A stretch of DNA of 64,000 nt, taken from assembly GCA_016703325.1 (NCBI GenBank), contig JADJCH010000013.1:41475-105474 (forward strand), read 5' to 3'. This document shows positions 45,590 through 56,856 of this stretch, piece by piece. The notes below the pieces were generated by a model. That model ran no database searches and was not told where the DNA came from. It was given only the letters and a program-made list of their open reading frames with translations. This DNA comes from Burkholderiales bacterium (GTDB lineage: Bacteria; Pseudomonadota; Gammaproteobacteria; Burkholderiales; Burkholderiaceae_C). The first letter of the stretch is position 1; the number at the start of each line of letters is the position of its first letter. The position numbers and the translations under genes were made by a program.

Positions 45590-45608
45590 CCAGAACAATG
45601 GCGATCCG

Positions 45609-45757
45609 AACCTACCCGACTCAAAGTCCATCGACCACGCCATCGCCGGCAACAACCAATGCGCGGCGGACGCTCCACTGCCCTGCCCGAGTAGTCGCAG
45701 GCATACTACGGTTGGATGACGGAGAGTGTGCAGGGGCGATTGGCCGCTCTGCAGCGA
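45609..45757 (+). pseudogene. Duplicated 3' end of the MBL-fold gene, copy C (degenerate)
   Basis: CCATCGACCACGCC and CCGGCAACAACCAATGCG match the hydrolase tail (IDHA.AGN.QC), and GGATGACGGAGAGTGTGCAG is identical to the gene's last codons. Similarity continues about 25 nt beyond the gene's stop codon, so the duplicated piece includes flanking DNA. Internal stops make it non-coding. Confidence 0.72.
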
Positions 45758-45891
45758 AGTGGTCAGTTGTTGGGCGAGCACTTACATGTGACCCCGCATC
45801 GAAGATGCGTGGGCCGAAATGCTTCAACCCGAGCCATCAAGGCTCGTGATTCCCGCATAGCTTCAAGAATTCAAGTCAATTCGGAGGTTCC

Positions 45892-47235
45892 ATGGCTTCA
45901 AGACCGTTCGTTCAGCAGGCAGTGGTCTTGTCGCGTCTGCATCTGGATTCGCACAACCCGCGACACGATTTCACCGAAGACGAGCCCCTAATCATTGAAC
46001 AGTTGGTGAGGGGTGAGCAAATCCTGCCGCTCGCCGAGGACATTTGCGACCGCGGTCTAAGCCCGCTGGAGCGCCTTGCTGCGATCCCTCATCCGACACT
46101 AGACGGGCACTTCGTGATGGTTGAAGGCAATCGGCGCCTGTGTTCATTGAAGCTGCTGCGGGATCCAGCGAAAGCGCCAGTGGCCGACCGCAAGGCCTTC
46201 AAGAAGCTCGCAGAGCGAAAGCCTGCTCTGCCTCGAAGCTTGGAGATTGCAGTATTTTCGAATCGCAGCCTCGCTAACCAGTGGATTGCTCTCAAGCATG
46301 GAGGTCAGCAAGGCGGCATTGGCACTAAGAGTTGGACCTCGACACAGTCAAGTCGATTCAAGAACAGCCTCTACAACGGTGCAAAGCCCAACTCACTGGC
46401 GTTGGCAATCCTGGACTACGCGGTGGACGGTGGGATCCTTCCCGCCGAACAACGGGCCAGAATTGCGCTAACGACGGTGACTCGATATCTCACGAACCCC
46501 GTGGTTCGGAGTGCCCTCGGCCTGACCAGTCCGAGTGAATTCCTTGTTAACGTCGAGCGGTCGGAGTTCGACCTGGCGCTGTCCCGCTTCATAGAAGATG
46601 TCCTATCCGGAAAGGTGCATTCCCGGTCGAAGGCCACTGAACGGGCGGAGTATGGACGGGGATTGATAGCTTCAGGCCATTCGCCGTCAACCACGCTCCC
46701 CGACTCGTATTCACCGTCGGCGCCTGTCGCCCCGCCCCCCAAGGCTGATTCGGAAACCACCGCTTCTACAGGAAGCAACCCCACGCCGCGCCGAAACAAC
46801 AGAAGTCCCGACCTCGGTACGAAGGTCATCCGAACAGGCTACGCCGTCCACATCAGCGACCACACAACCAAACGAGTCTTCGATGAACTGCGGGACATCG
46901 ACGCTTCGAAATTCACGTTCGCGGCTGCAGCGCTGATGCGCCTGTTCATGGAACTTGTGTGCAGGGCATACGCAAAGAAGTGCGGACTTGGCGACATCGG
47001 CGATCTATCCGCTGTCATCGGCCGTTGCGCTTCTCACATGGAGCGGACAACAGGGGCCCGAAAGAGCGTCTTCCAGATTTGGCGCACTCTGTCAAGCAAT
47101 GCTCAGCACTACCTGTCCCCGGGCACGCTTGGCACCTACATCCACGGTGGTTCGACGCCTGTTCTGACAGAATTACGTAGGGGATGGGTTGATCTCGAAG
47201 ATGGATTTACTCTCATGTTGGACGCTATCCGTTGA
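45892..47235 (+). CDS. ParB/Srx-like nuclease-domain protein, paired with a D12 methylase
   Basis: This 447-residue protein starts with a ParB/Srx-type domain: LDSHNPRHDFTEDEPLIIEQ, ICDRGLSPLERLAAIP and MVEGNRRLCSLKLLRD, where GNRR corresponds to ParB box II (GxRR). The middle is helical, a Pro/Ser/Thr-rich linker spans about residues 265-300, and the C-terminal 140 residues form an unrecognised helical domain with FAAAALMRLFMELVCRAYAK. A strong Shine-Dalgarno (GGAGG) precedes the ATG. Its base composition is lower in GC than the neighbours. The next gene, 61 nt away, is an adenine methylase. No parA is present, so plasmid partition is unlikely; DNA cleavage or binding linked to methylation is inferred. 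Confidence 0.72.
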   Translation: MASRPFVQQAVVLSRLHLDSHNPRHDFTEDEPLIIEQLVRGEQILPLAEDICDRGLSPLERLAAIPHPTLDGHFVMVEGNRRLCSLKLLRDPAKAPVADRKAFKKLAERKPALPRSLEIAVFSNRSLANQWIALKHGGQQGGIGTKSWTSTQSSRFKNSLYNGAKPNSLALAILDYAVDGGILPAEQRARIALTTVTRYLTNPVVRSALGLTSPSEFLVNVERSEFDLALSRFIEDVLSGKVHSRSKATERAEYGRGLIASGHSPSTTLPDSYSPSAPVAPPPKADSETTASTGSNPTPRRNNRSPDLGTKVIRTGYAVHISDHTTKRVFDELRDIDASKFTFAAAALMRLFMELVCRAYAKKCGLGDIGDLSAVIGRCASHMERTTGARKSVFQIWRTLSSNAQHYLSPGTLGTYIHGGSTPVLTELRRGWVDLEDGFTLMLDAIR

Positions 47236-47296
47236 TGGACTGGCCAAGCGAATGCGTCGTAGCTAGAGACTTAGCTTCCTGCGGATACTAGCCTAC

Positions 47297-48148
47297 ATGC
47301 CTGTCAATAACTCCCCTCTTCGTTACCCAGGTGGCAAGTCTCAGCTTGCGCCGTTTGTTATCGAACTCTTGCGAGCCAACAACCTGTTCGGTGGGGTCTA
47401 TGTCGAGCCGTTTGCAGGGGGGGCGGGCATCGCTTGGAAGCTGTTGTTCGATGGATATGCGTCAGAAGTATGGATTAACGACGTCGATCCTGCGATTCAC
47501 TCGTTCTGGCATTGCGTATTAATCCATACGGATGAGCTGTGCGCCAAGATTGAAAGCACCGACGTCACCATTGAAGAATGGCATCGGCAGCGTCGACTGC
47601 AGGAATCCGCGTATGCGCAGTCCCTCGAATTGGGCTTCTCAACCCTATTCCTGAACCGGACAAACCGTTCAGGAATATTGAAGGCCGGAGTGATCGGCGG
47701 GCTGGCTCAAGCTGGCGAGTGGAAGCTCGACTGTCGTTTCAAAAAGCAAGATCTAATCGAGAAGATTCGTCGTATCGCCCTGTACAAAGACCAGATCACT
47801 CTGACGCGGGAAGACGCCAATGCTTACCTTTCTTCGACCGTGAAGGCGTTGCCCAAGCAAGCACTCATAAACATTGATCCCCCGTACTACCGGAAGGGGC
47901 CTGAACTATATTGCAGCTTCTACGGTCATGCGGATCACTGCCTCCTTGCACAGACGATCCGTAAGCTGCGGCATTCTTGGATGTTGACGTATGACGATGC
48001 CTCCGAGATCAGGGCCATGTACGCGGGCCTCCCGATGACGACCAAGGAACTAACCTACTACGCGCAGGTCAAGCGGACCGGCGTGGAGTTGCTGGTTCTC
48101 AAACCTACTTTGATAGCCCCGAACGTGGCCGGTCGTCTTGCCGCGTGA
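47297..48148 (+). CDS. D12-class (Dam-like) N6-adenine DNA methyltransferase
   Basis: This 283-residue D12-class methyltransferase has RYPGGKSQLAPFVIELL (motif X), VYVEPFAGGAGIAWKLL (SAM motif I), TLFLNRTNRSGILKAGVIGG, and the catalytic NIDPPYYRKGPELYC (DPPY, motif IV) near residue 196. It should methylate adenine in a short sequence. No restriction endonuclease is adjacent; the ParB-like gene upstream is the only partner candidate. Both genes are AT-richer than their surroundings, suggesting joint transfer. Confidence 0.9.
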   Translation: MPVNNSPLRYPGGKSQLAPFVIELLRANNLFGGVYVEPFAGGAGIAWKLLFDGYASEVWINDVDPAIHSFWHCVLIHTDELCAKIESTDVTIEEWHRQRRLQESAYAQSLELGFSTLFLNRTNRSGILKAGVIGGLAQAGEWKLDCRFKKQDLIEKIRRIALYKDQITLTREDANAYLSSTVKALPKQALINIDPPYYRKGPELYCSFYGHADHCLLAQTIRKLRHSWMLTYDDASEIRAMYAGLPMTTKELTYYAQVKRTGVELLVLKPTLIAPNVAGRLAA

Positions 48149-48326
48149 ACAAGTTCATGTGAAGCTCGCTCAGACTGCAGGCACGAAGCACGAGAACGCT
48201 TGCTCTAACGACATCCGGCCGGGCAAGTTCGAGCAACATTGGGCATTCTGCAGCGAGGATTGTGTTGACCCGCATGGTCTTCGGCACCTATTCCCCAACA
48301 ACCACGCCCCGCTTGAGACTGAAGGC

Positions 48327-49361
48327 TCACCCCACCTTCCCCCCTCCCATCGCCTCATCCAGATTCAACACCGCCATCGCATTGCTGGCCGTGGTGGCCA
48401 GGGTGTTGATGGTGCCGGTGCGCAGGGCGCCGAGGATGGCGGTGACTTTGCTCGCTTCGGCGGCGATGGCGATCACGTTGGGGATGCGGGCCAGGTCGTT
48501 GGCGTTGAGGCCGACCACGCGGCCCTGGATGGGGGTCATCGCCGGGTGGCCGTGGATGTCGATGAAGTCGTAGCCCATCATGTCGCCCACCGTGCCCTGG
48601 CGCTTGGCCTCGGTGATTTCCTGGGCGCTGAACCAGCCCATGCGGACCATGTTGCTGTCTTCGCTCATGTCGCCGATGCCCACCAGCGCCAGGTCGGCGC
48701 GGCGGGCCTTGTCCAGGCTCTGGCGCACGGTGTCGTTGTCCAGCAGCGCCGCGCGCAGCGCGGGGTCGCCCACCAGCGCGGGGGCGTAGAGCGTTTCGCT
48801 CTCGCCGCCGAAGCGGGTGGCCAGGCGGCGGCTGATGTGGTCGGGGTTCATGGTCTCGCCGCCGCGGTAGCTGCCGCCGATGGCGCAGACGAAGGTGGCG
48901 TGGCGCCGGGTGGCACTCATCGCGTGTTCGCTGACGGCGCTGACGTTGCGGCCCATGCCGACGGCGACGATGGCGCCGTCGCTCAGGTTGCGGTCCAGCC
49001 AGGTGGCGACCAGGCCGGCGAGGATGGCGCGCTGCTTGTCCGCATCGGCGTGGTCCACCGACAGCAGTGCGCGGGTGATGCCGAAGCGGCGCACCAGCTC
49101 GCGCTCCAGGTCCACCGTGAGCGTCGGGTGGTGCTGGACGCGGATCTCGACGATGCCCAGCTCCTGCGCGCGCTTGAGCATGCGCCCGACGGTGGCGCGG
49201 CTGATGCCGAAGCGCTGCGAGAGCTCGTCCTGCGTCTGCCCGTCCACGTAGTACAGCGTGGCCAGGCGGGTGAGCTCCTCCAGCGGCATCGGGGAGGAAG
49301 CGGCGGGGGCGGATGCCGCCGTGGCGGTGGCGGAGCGGGGGCGGGCGGCACTGGGACTCAT
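48327..49361 (-). CDS. SorC-family sugar-binding transcriptional regulator
   Basis: This is a 344-residue regulator. Its winged helix near residues 30-75 (ATLYYVDGQTQDELSQRFGI, ATVGRMLKRAQELGIV) is followed by a SorC sugar-phosphate-binding domain with AIVAVGMGRNVSAV, VCAIGGSYRGG and ALVGIGDMSEDSNMVRMG. The N-terminus is low complexity Ala/Ser, and a start at 49289 (MPLEEL) is equally possible. It controls neighbouring sugar genes; operator-like repeats lie between rpiB and the kinase gene. Confidence 0.87.
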   Translation of the reverse strand: MSPSAARPRSATATAASAPAASSPMPLEELTRLATLYYVDGQTQDELSQRFGISRATVGRMLKRAQELGIVEIRVQHHPTLTVDLERELVRRFGITRALLSVDHADADKQRAILAGLVATWLDRNLSDGAIVAVGMGRNVSAVSEHAMSATRRHATFVCAIGGSYRGGETMNPDHISRRLATRFGGESETLYAPALVGDPALRAALLDNDTVRQSLDKARRADLALVGIGDMSEDSNMVRMGWFSAQEITEAKRQGTVGDMMGYDFIDIHGHPAMTPIQGRVVGLNANDLARIPNVIAIAAEASKVTAILGALRTGTINTLATTASNAMAVLNLDEAMGGGKVG

Positions 49362-49435
49362 GGGGTCCGATTGTCGCGGACGCCCCGTGCGCGGGGTCTG
49401 CATCGCCTGTCCCGCCCGGCCGGGCCGCACCGCGC

Positions 49436-49891
49436 TCAGCGCGCCGCCGCGATCAGGCGCTTCTCGTGCGCCGAGAGCGCCTCGATCTTGGGCAGGGAGC
49501 GCGGCTCGAAGGCGCTGCTCAGGAAGCTCTGCACGATGGACTTGGCCAGCTCGATGCCGACCACGCGCGCACCGATGGTGATGATCTGCGCGTCGTTGCT
49601 CTTGCTGGCGCGCTCGGCGGAGTAGGTGTCGTGCGCCTGCGCGGCGCGGATGCCGGGCACCTTGTTGGCCGAGATCGCCATGCCGATGCCGGTGCCGCAG
49701 AAGAGCAGGCCGCGCTCGGCCTCGCCGCGGGCCACGCCCTCGGCCAGCGCCACGCCGACGTCCGGGTAGAGCACCGGCAGGCCGTTGTGGGTGCCGAAGT
49801 CCACCAGTTCATGCCCCTGCTGGGTCAACTGGGCCTTGATGGCTTCCTTCATCTCGTAGGCGGCTTCGTCGCAGCCGATGGCGATTTTCAT
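49436..49891 (-). CDS. rpiB: RpiB-type sugar-phosphate isomerase
   Basis: This is a 151-residue isomerase with IAIGCDEAAYEMKEAIKAQL, LLFCGTGIGMAISANKVPG holding the active-site Cys, and AAQAHDTYSAERASKSNDAQ. RpiB enzymes interconvert ribose-5-phosphate and ribulose-5-phosphate, and close relatives act on tetrose or erythrulose phosphates. Next to a Dak-type kinase and SorC regulator, an erythrulose-phosphate isomerase role is a reasonable inference. Confidence 0.85.
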   Translation of the reverse strand: MKIAIGCDEAAYEMKEAIKAQLTQQGHELVDFGTHNGLPVLYPDVGVALAEGVARGEAERGLLFCGTGIGMAISANKVPGIRAAQAHDTYSAERASKSNDAQIITIGARVVGIELAKSIVQSFLSSAFEPRSLPKIEALSAHEKRLIAAAR

Positions 49892-49915
49892 GGGGGATCT
49901 CCGGGTCGCTCGACT

Positions 49916-49990
49916 TGAGCGAATGCGCAATGGATGAGCGAATTAGCGCACAAGCCATGAACCAATGTCAACATTGTGCGCATTCGCTCA
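49916..49990. promoter_or_regulatory. Operator-like repeats in the rpiB/kinase control region (fourth at 50113-50127)
   Basis: Similar elements occur at 49916-49930 (TGAGCGAATGCGCAA), 49935-49952 (TGAGCGAATTAGCGCACA) and inverted at 49974-49990 (TTGTGCGCATTCGCTCA), with a fourth at 50113-50127 (TTGCGCATTCGTTCA). They lie between the divergent rpiB and dihydroxyacetone-kinase-type genes. They are probable SorC binding sites. Confidence 0.65.
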
Positions 49991-50217
49991 CCAGATCAAC
50001 CCGGGTTTTCTGCTGTCTGATCCCGTGCGAATCCTTTGGCAACGGAGGCAAACTGTCTCAGTAGAGACGGAGAGCGGCGGGCAGAGCCCCCGGCAGATCG
50101 GGGGTTCCGGCATTGCGCATTCGTTCACCATGAAATACAGTTTCTCATCCACTGAACCGATGCGCGCCGCTGATCGAGCGCGTCGTTCTCGTCCGTTGCG
50201 CCCGCAGGAGACACTTC

Positions 50218-51963
50218 ATGTCCATGAACCGCGTCATCAACAACCCCGACCGGGTGGTCGAGGACATGCTCACCGGCTGGCTGATGGCCCACGCCGACAC
50301 CGTGAAGGCGCGCGAGGACAACCCGCGCGTGGTGCAGCGGGTGCGCTCGCCGGAGCGCGGCAAGGTGGGCATCGTCACCGGCGGCGGCTCCGGGCACGAG
50401 CCGGCCTTCCTGGGCTACGTGGGCGACGGGCTGTGCGACGCGGTGGCCGTGGGCGAGATCTTTTCGTCGCCCACCGCCAGGAGCTTCCTGGACGCGATGC
50501 GCAGCGCCGACGGCGGCGCGGGCGTGGCCTGCCTGTACGGCAACTACGCCGGCGACAACATGAACGTGAAGATGGCCATGCAGATGGCCGCGCGCGAAGG
50601 CATCGTCGTCCGGACCGTGGTGGCCAACGACGACGTGCCCTCCGCGCCAAAGGGCGATGAGGCCAAGCGCCGCGGTGTGGCCGGCGAGATCCTGATGTGG
50701 AAGGTGGGCGGCGCCAAGGCCGCGATGGGCGGCACGCTCGACGAGGTGATCGCGGTGGCGCAGAAGGCCATCGCCAGCACCCGCTCGATCGGCGTGGGCC
50801 TGTCGGCCTGCGTGATCCCGGCGGTGGGCCACGCCAACTTCAAGATCGAGCACGGCACGATGGAGGTCGGCATCGGCCACCACGGCGAGCCGGGCATCGA
50901 CGTGCGCAAGACGGTCAGCGCCGCCGAAATGGCCGAGATGATGCTCAAGGTGGTGCTGCCGGACCTGCCATTCACGGCCGGCGACCGGGTCGCGGTGCTG
51001 GTCTCCGGCCTGGGCGCCACGCCGGTGATGGAGCAGTACATCCTCTACGGCGAGGTGGCCCGGCGGCTGCAGGCCCAGGGCATCACGGTGGCGGTGAACT
51101 TCGTCGGCAACCTCTTCACCTCGCTGGAGATGATGGGCGTGACGCTGACGCTGATGAAGCTGGACGACGAGCTGGAGGCCTGCCTGAAGGCGCCGGCGAG
51201 TTCCGTCGGCTTGACGGTAGCCGGTGGCCTGGCCGCTGGGCGCGCCTACAGCGCTGCGGTGGCCGGGCAGGCTGCGGCAGCCTCTGCGCCCGTGGCGGCC
51301 AAGGCGGCATCGGCATCGGCATCGGCCGCCCGCAGCGTCAAGGGCCCCGCAGTGCCGCTGGCGGGCAGCGGCGCGCTGGTGCGCGACCTGATCGCCACCA
51401 TCGTCGAGCACCGCCAGTTCCTGTCCGACATCGACGGCCTGATCGGCGACGGCGACCACGGCATCAACATGGCCAAGGGCTTCACCGGCTGCGGCACGCG
51501 GCTGGACGCGCTGGAGCAGCTCAGCCAGGCGCTGATGGACGACATCGGCGGCTCGATGGGTCCGCTGTACGGCAACTTCTTCCTCGGCTTCGTCAACACG
51601 CTGGAGCCTCATGCCCAGCTGGACGCCGAGCTCTTCGGCGATGCGCTGGCCGCCGCGGTGGCCAACGTGCAGGGCATGGGCAACGCCCAGGTGGGCGACA
51701 AGACGCTGATCGACACCCTGGTGCCCGCGCGCAACGCCTACCGCGCCGCGCTGGCGGGCGGCGCCGGTTTTGCCGACGCGCTGCAGGCCATGGCCGAAAC
51801 GGCCGAGCGCGGCAAGGACAGCACGAAGGATCTGCAGGCGCGCATCGGCCGCTCGGCCCGGCTGGGGCCGCGCTCGATCGGCGTGCTCGACGCCGGCGCC
51901 ACCTCCTGCTGGCTGATCCTGCGCACGATGGCGCAGTCGCTGCAGCGCCAGCTGGCCGGCTGA
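50218..51963 (+). CDS. Dihydroxyacetone kinase-family protein (DhaK-DhaL fusion)
   Basis: This is a 581-residue ATP-dependent kinase. The DhaK half (residues 1-335) contains VGIVTGGGSGHEPAFLGYVG, LYGNYAGDNMNVKMAMQMAA and GIGHHGEPG, whose His binds the keto substrate covalently. An Ala-rich linker (about 340-375) leads to the DhaL half with LIGDGDHGINMAKGF (Mg-ATP site) and LGPRSIGVLDAGATS. Substrates in the family are dihydroxyacetone, glyceraldehyde and erythrulose. The RpiB/SorC context favours a tetrulose such as erythrulose, by inference. Confidence 0.88.
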   Translation: MSMNRVINNPDRVVEDMLTGWLMAHADTVKAREDNPRVVQRVRSPERGKVGIVTGGGSGHEPAFLGYVGDGLCDAVAVGEIFSSPTARSFLDAMRSADGGAGVACLYGNYAGDNMNVKMAMQMAAREGIVVRTVVANDDVPSAPKGDEAKRRGVAGEILMWKVGGAKAAMGGTLDEVIAVAQKAIASTRSIGVGLSACVIPAVGHANFKIEHGTMEVGIGHHGEPGIDVRKTVSAAEMAEMMLKVVLPDLPFTAGDRVAVLVSGLGATPVMEQYILYGEVARRLQAQGITVAVNFVGNLFTSLEMMGVTLTLMKLDDELEACLKAPASSVGLTVAGGLAAGRAYSAAVAGQAAAASAPVAAKAASASASAARSVKGPAVPLAGSGALVRDLIATIVEHRQFLSDIDGLIGDGDHGINMAKGFTGCGTRLDALEQLSQALMDDIGGSMGPLYGNFFLGFVNTLEPHAQLDAELFGDALAAAVANVQGMGNAQVGDKTLIDTLVPARNAYRAALAGGAGFADALQAMAETAERGKDSTKDLQARIGRSARLGPRSIGVLDAGATSCWLILRTMAQSLQRQLAG

Positions 51964-52000
51964 GGCAGCAGCGGACACCGGAGTTGGCCCGCTGTCGTTC

Positions 52001-52024
52001 AGGGCCGGGCCCTGGCCTGGCCCT
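52001..52024. terminator. Possible terminator between convergent kinase and exchanger genes
   Basis: AGGGCCGGGCC and GGCCTGGCCCT can form a stem of about ten pairs with one mismatch, between converging genes. There is no T-run, so it is only suggestive. Confidence 0.3.
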
Positions 52025-52063
52025 TCATGGCAGACGCGGGGGCTCGATCGAACTGGTGTCGCC

Positions 52064-53158
52064 TCACCGCTCCGCCAGATAGATCAGCGCCGCCTGCAGC
52101 CCGTAGGCCGCCACCAGGCCGACGCTGATCCAGCTGAGGATGCGCAGCACCTTGCCCTGCGGGCGCATCACCAGCCCGACGATTACCAGGCCGTACATCA
52201 CCAGGGCGCTGGCCGCCGAGGTCAGGTGCACCGGCGCCACAGCCGAGAGCAGCGGCCCGGCGGTGTAGGCCAGGTCGTCCAGGGCCAGCAGCGCCAGGTT
52301 GAACAGGTTGCTGCCCAGCAGGTTGCCCAGGGCCAGGTCCAGGGCGCCCAGGCGCAGGGCGGAGAGGGTGACCGCCATCTCAGGCAGCGCGGTGGCCACC
52401 GCCATGAACACCGTGCCGACAAAGCTGCTGGACAACCCCAGAACCTGTGCCAGGCCCTGTGCCACGCCCGGCAACCCGCTGCCCGCAGCCAGCACCAGCA
52501 GCGCGGAAGCGCCGAAACGCAGCCATTCGCGCTGGCGCCGGGACCCGGGTCCCGAGGCGGCATCGTCGGCTTGCGGCCGCGGCCGCCCCACCTCTGCAGC
52601 CTCCTTCGCAGCCCGCTCAGCAGGGCCCGGGGTCGCCTGGGCAAGAGCCTCGGCCGCAGCCCGGCGGCGAACCTGCTGTTCGTGCGCAAACACGCTGCGC
52701 AGCGCCAGCAGGTACAGCCCCAGCAGCATCGGTGTGTAGAGCCCGACATGCAGCAGGCCCGCCGCCTGCCGGCCGCCGGCCAGGCTCATGGCGGTGAAAC
52801 CCAGCATCACCACCCCGAAGCCGGCCGACAGCAGGTGGGTGTCGCTGGCCAGCCGGTACATCGGGCCCTCACGGTGCAGCAGGTCCACCACCACCAGGAA
52901 GGTGAGGTTGACCACACAGGCGCCCAGCACGTTGCCGACGGCGAGGTCGGGCGCATCGTGCAGCAGCACCGAACTGAGCCCGGAGGACAGCTCCGGCAGC
53001 GAAGTCACCGTGGCCAGCAGCGCCAGCCCCACCCAGCCGCGCCCCCAGCCATGCAGGTCGGCCAGGCGGTCGGCGCTGCGACTGAGGGTGTAACCGCCCC
53101 AGGCGATGGCCACCGCACAGAGCAGGAACTGCAGCAACAGCAGGCTCAACAGCGCCAA
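52064..53158 (-). CDS. CaCA-superfamily Ca2+/Na+ (cation) exchanger
   Basis: This is a 364-residue membrane protein with ten or eleven hydrophobic segments and two inverted alpha-repeats: ATVTSLPELSSGLSSVL with DLAVGNVLGACVVNLTFLV, and AVATALPEMAVTLSALRLGA with DLALGNLLGSNLFNLALLAL. These are the ion-binding repeats of YrbG-like exchangers. A long Arg/Ala-rich cytoplasmic loop separates the halves. It is 15 nt downstream of the P-type ATPase gene on the same strand, suggesting joint cation homeostasis. Confidence 0.87.
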   Translation of the reverse strand: MALLSLLLLQFLLCAVAIAWGGYTLSRSADRLADLHGWGRGWVGLALLATVTSLPELSSGLSSVLLHDAPDLAVGNVLGACVVNLTFLVVVDLLHREGPMYRLASDTHLLSAGFGVVMLGFTAMSLAGGRQAAGLLHVGLYTPMLLGLYLLALRSVFAHEQQVRRRAAAEALAQATPGPAERAAKEAAEVGRPRPQADDAASGPGSRRQREWLRFGASALLVLAAGSGLPGVAQGLAQVLGLSSSFVGTVFMAVATALPEMAVTLSALRLGALDLALGNLLGSNLFNLALLALDDLAYTAGPLLSAVAPVHLTSAASALVMYGLVIVGLVMRPQGKVLRILSWISVGLVAAYGLQAALIYLAER

Positions 53159-53173
53159 GGCGGCACCCTCCGG

Positions 53174-55099
<1,926 letters not shown>

Positions 55100-55249
55100 C
55101 CGTGCAGCTTTCCTGAGTGTCGTCAGACTGACCGAATCGCCAGGTGTCGGTTCAGTCGGACGGCCCTGCTCGGCATCGCCGCTTGAGGCGGATCAATCCC
55201 GCCCGAAGCGGGAGGCCGGGACGGGCATCGCCCGGCCCTTTGGGCCTGC

Positions 55250-56515
55250 TCACAGCAACTGGAACGCCAGCGCCGCCACGGCGGTGGGCGGCAGCGCCGC
55301 CACCAGCAGGCCGAGCGGGTGGATCGCGCCGTCCTCGAACTTGGGGCGCAGGATGGCCACGCCTGCCGGGTTGGGCGCGTTGGCGATCACGGTCAGCCCC
55401 CCGCCGGTGACCGCACCGGCCACCAACGCCACCTTGAACTCCTCGCTCAGACCGGGCACCAGCGAGCCCAGGTAGGTGAGCGCGGCGTTGTCGGTGAGCG
55501 CGGTCAGCGCGGTGGCGCCGAAGAAGACCGTGGTCGCATCCATCCCCATCAGCAGCGGCTGCAGCCACCACTGCTGCTGCCCACCCAGCACCACCAGCCC
55601 AGCCAGGAAGAAGGCCACCAGCAGGGCCTCGCGCAGGATCAGCCGATCCTGATAACGCTCATAGGCGGTGGCAAATCCCAGGAAGAATAGGAACAGCCCC
55701 AGGAACACTTCCGGGTGGTGGGCGAACACCACGACACCCAGCAGAAACAGCAGGTGCACCCCGATGACGCCCAGGGGCACGGGATCCTGGGCATCCTCAA
55801 CAGAGGTCCTGTTGGCCATGTGCTCCAACTCGTTGCGGAACAGCAGCATCGCGCAGCCGGCGTTGACCGCGACCGCCAGCGACGCCTTCCAGCCGAATTG
55901 GCTGATCATGTAGACGATGTCCCAGCCCCACACCCCGGCCACCATCAGCACCGGCGGTGCCGCGAAAGGGGTGAGCGTGCCGCCGATCGAAATGTTGACG
56001 AACAACACCCCCAGGGTGGTGTACTTCAGACGCGTCGAGGTGGGCTGGCTGAACAGGGTGTCGCGCAGCATCAGCGCGGCCAGCGTCATGGCCGCCGGCT
56101 CGGTGATGAACGACCCCAGCAGCGGCACCATGGCCAGCACCAGAAAGTACATCGCCATGCCGCGCTGCAGCGGCACGAACCGCGCCACCAGCCGCACCAG
56201 CGAGCCGGCAAACTGCAGCACCGCCCGCGTGCCGGCGATCACCATGATCGCGAAGACGAACATCGGCTCGGTGAAGTTGCGGCTGTCCAGGTACTGCACC
56301 GCTTCGTTCTTGCCGACGAGCAGGAACATCACCAGCATCAGCAGCATGGCCCAGAAGCCGAACACCACCTCCACTTCGCCGAGCAGGTGCCACAGCCCGG
56401 CATGGCGCGGCTGGGTGTGCGCCAGGCGCTCGAAGAACTTGGTGGCGAAGGTGTGGGCGACGGCCAGCGCGAACAGGGCCGCAGCCACGATCTGCAGGGT
56501 GGTGGGGGAAGACAT
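55250..56515 (-). CDS. Putative Na+/H+ antiporter (Na_H_antiport_3/NhaD-like group)
   Basis: This 421-residue integral membrane protein has about twelve hydrophobic segments. Family-typical stretches are NISIGGTLTPFAAPPVLMVA, ALTALTDNAALTYLGSLVPG and GGGLTVIANAPNPAGVAILR, whose Asn/Pro motifs resemble the ion-transporter superfamily. It probably exchanges Na+ for H+. ATG 56515 has GGGAG upstream; an ATG ten codons earlier is also in frame. A gap of 150 nt separates it from the P-type ATPase gene. Confidence 0.8.
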   Translation of the reverse strand: MSSPTTLQIVAAALFALAVAHTFATKFFERLAHTQPRHAGLWHLLGEVEVVFGFWAMLLMLVMFLLVGKNEAVQYLDSRNFTEPMFVFAIMVIAGTRAVLQFAGSLVRLVARFVPLQRGMAMYFLVLAMVPLLGSFITEPAAMTLAALMLRDTLFSQPTSTRLKYTTLGVLFVNISIGGTLTPFAAPPVLMVAGVWGWDIVYMISQFGWKASLAVAVNAGCAMLLFRNELEHMANRTSVEDAQDPVPLGVIGVHLLFLLGVVVFAHHPEVFLGLFLFFLGFATAYERYQDRLILREALLVAFFLAGLVVLGGQQQWWLQPLLMGMDATTVFFGATALTALTDNAALTYLGSLVPGLSEEFKVALVAGAVTGGGLTVIANAPNPAGVAILRPKFEDGAIHPLGLLVAALPPTAVAALAFQLL

Positions 56516-56856
56516 CGTGGCGGGGACTCCCGAGTTGAAAGTCATGCCGTCCGGGCGGAGGCGCCCCGGACCAACAACGACAGCAGAAAAGCCGGGACTT
56601 TGGCAGCGACCGGCGCGGACAACACCCGCCGGCGCCCCGGATCGAGGGATGCAGACAGCCGCCGCCAGTTTCGCAGCCCATCACCGGATTGACGATTCGG
56701 ATTTCTTCGGCGGAATCTCAGGATTTCCACCCTGCGGCTGCCCCACGGTGCGATGCAACGTCTGCAGGCTCGAGCGCGGTTGTGGGCTGATGCACCGGGC
56801 CCCCCGGTTCGACCGCCTTCGGCCTGGGGGCAGCCCCCTCGTCCATACTCGGTCGA
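56516..56856. other. Divergent intergenic region, no gene
   Basis: The interval between the two divergently transcribed antiporter genes holds GC-rich sequence without a convincing coding frame. It must contain promoters for both; none could be assigned with confidence. Confidence 0.4.

Noticed and set aside
45892..47235. Chromosome or plasmid partition ParB
   Set aside because: No parA neighbour, no parS-like repeats and no helix-turn-helix typical of partition ParB; only the N-terminal fold is shared.
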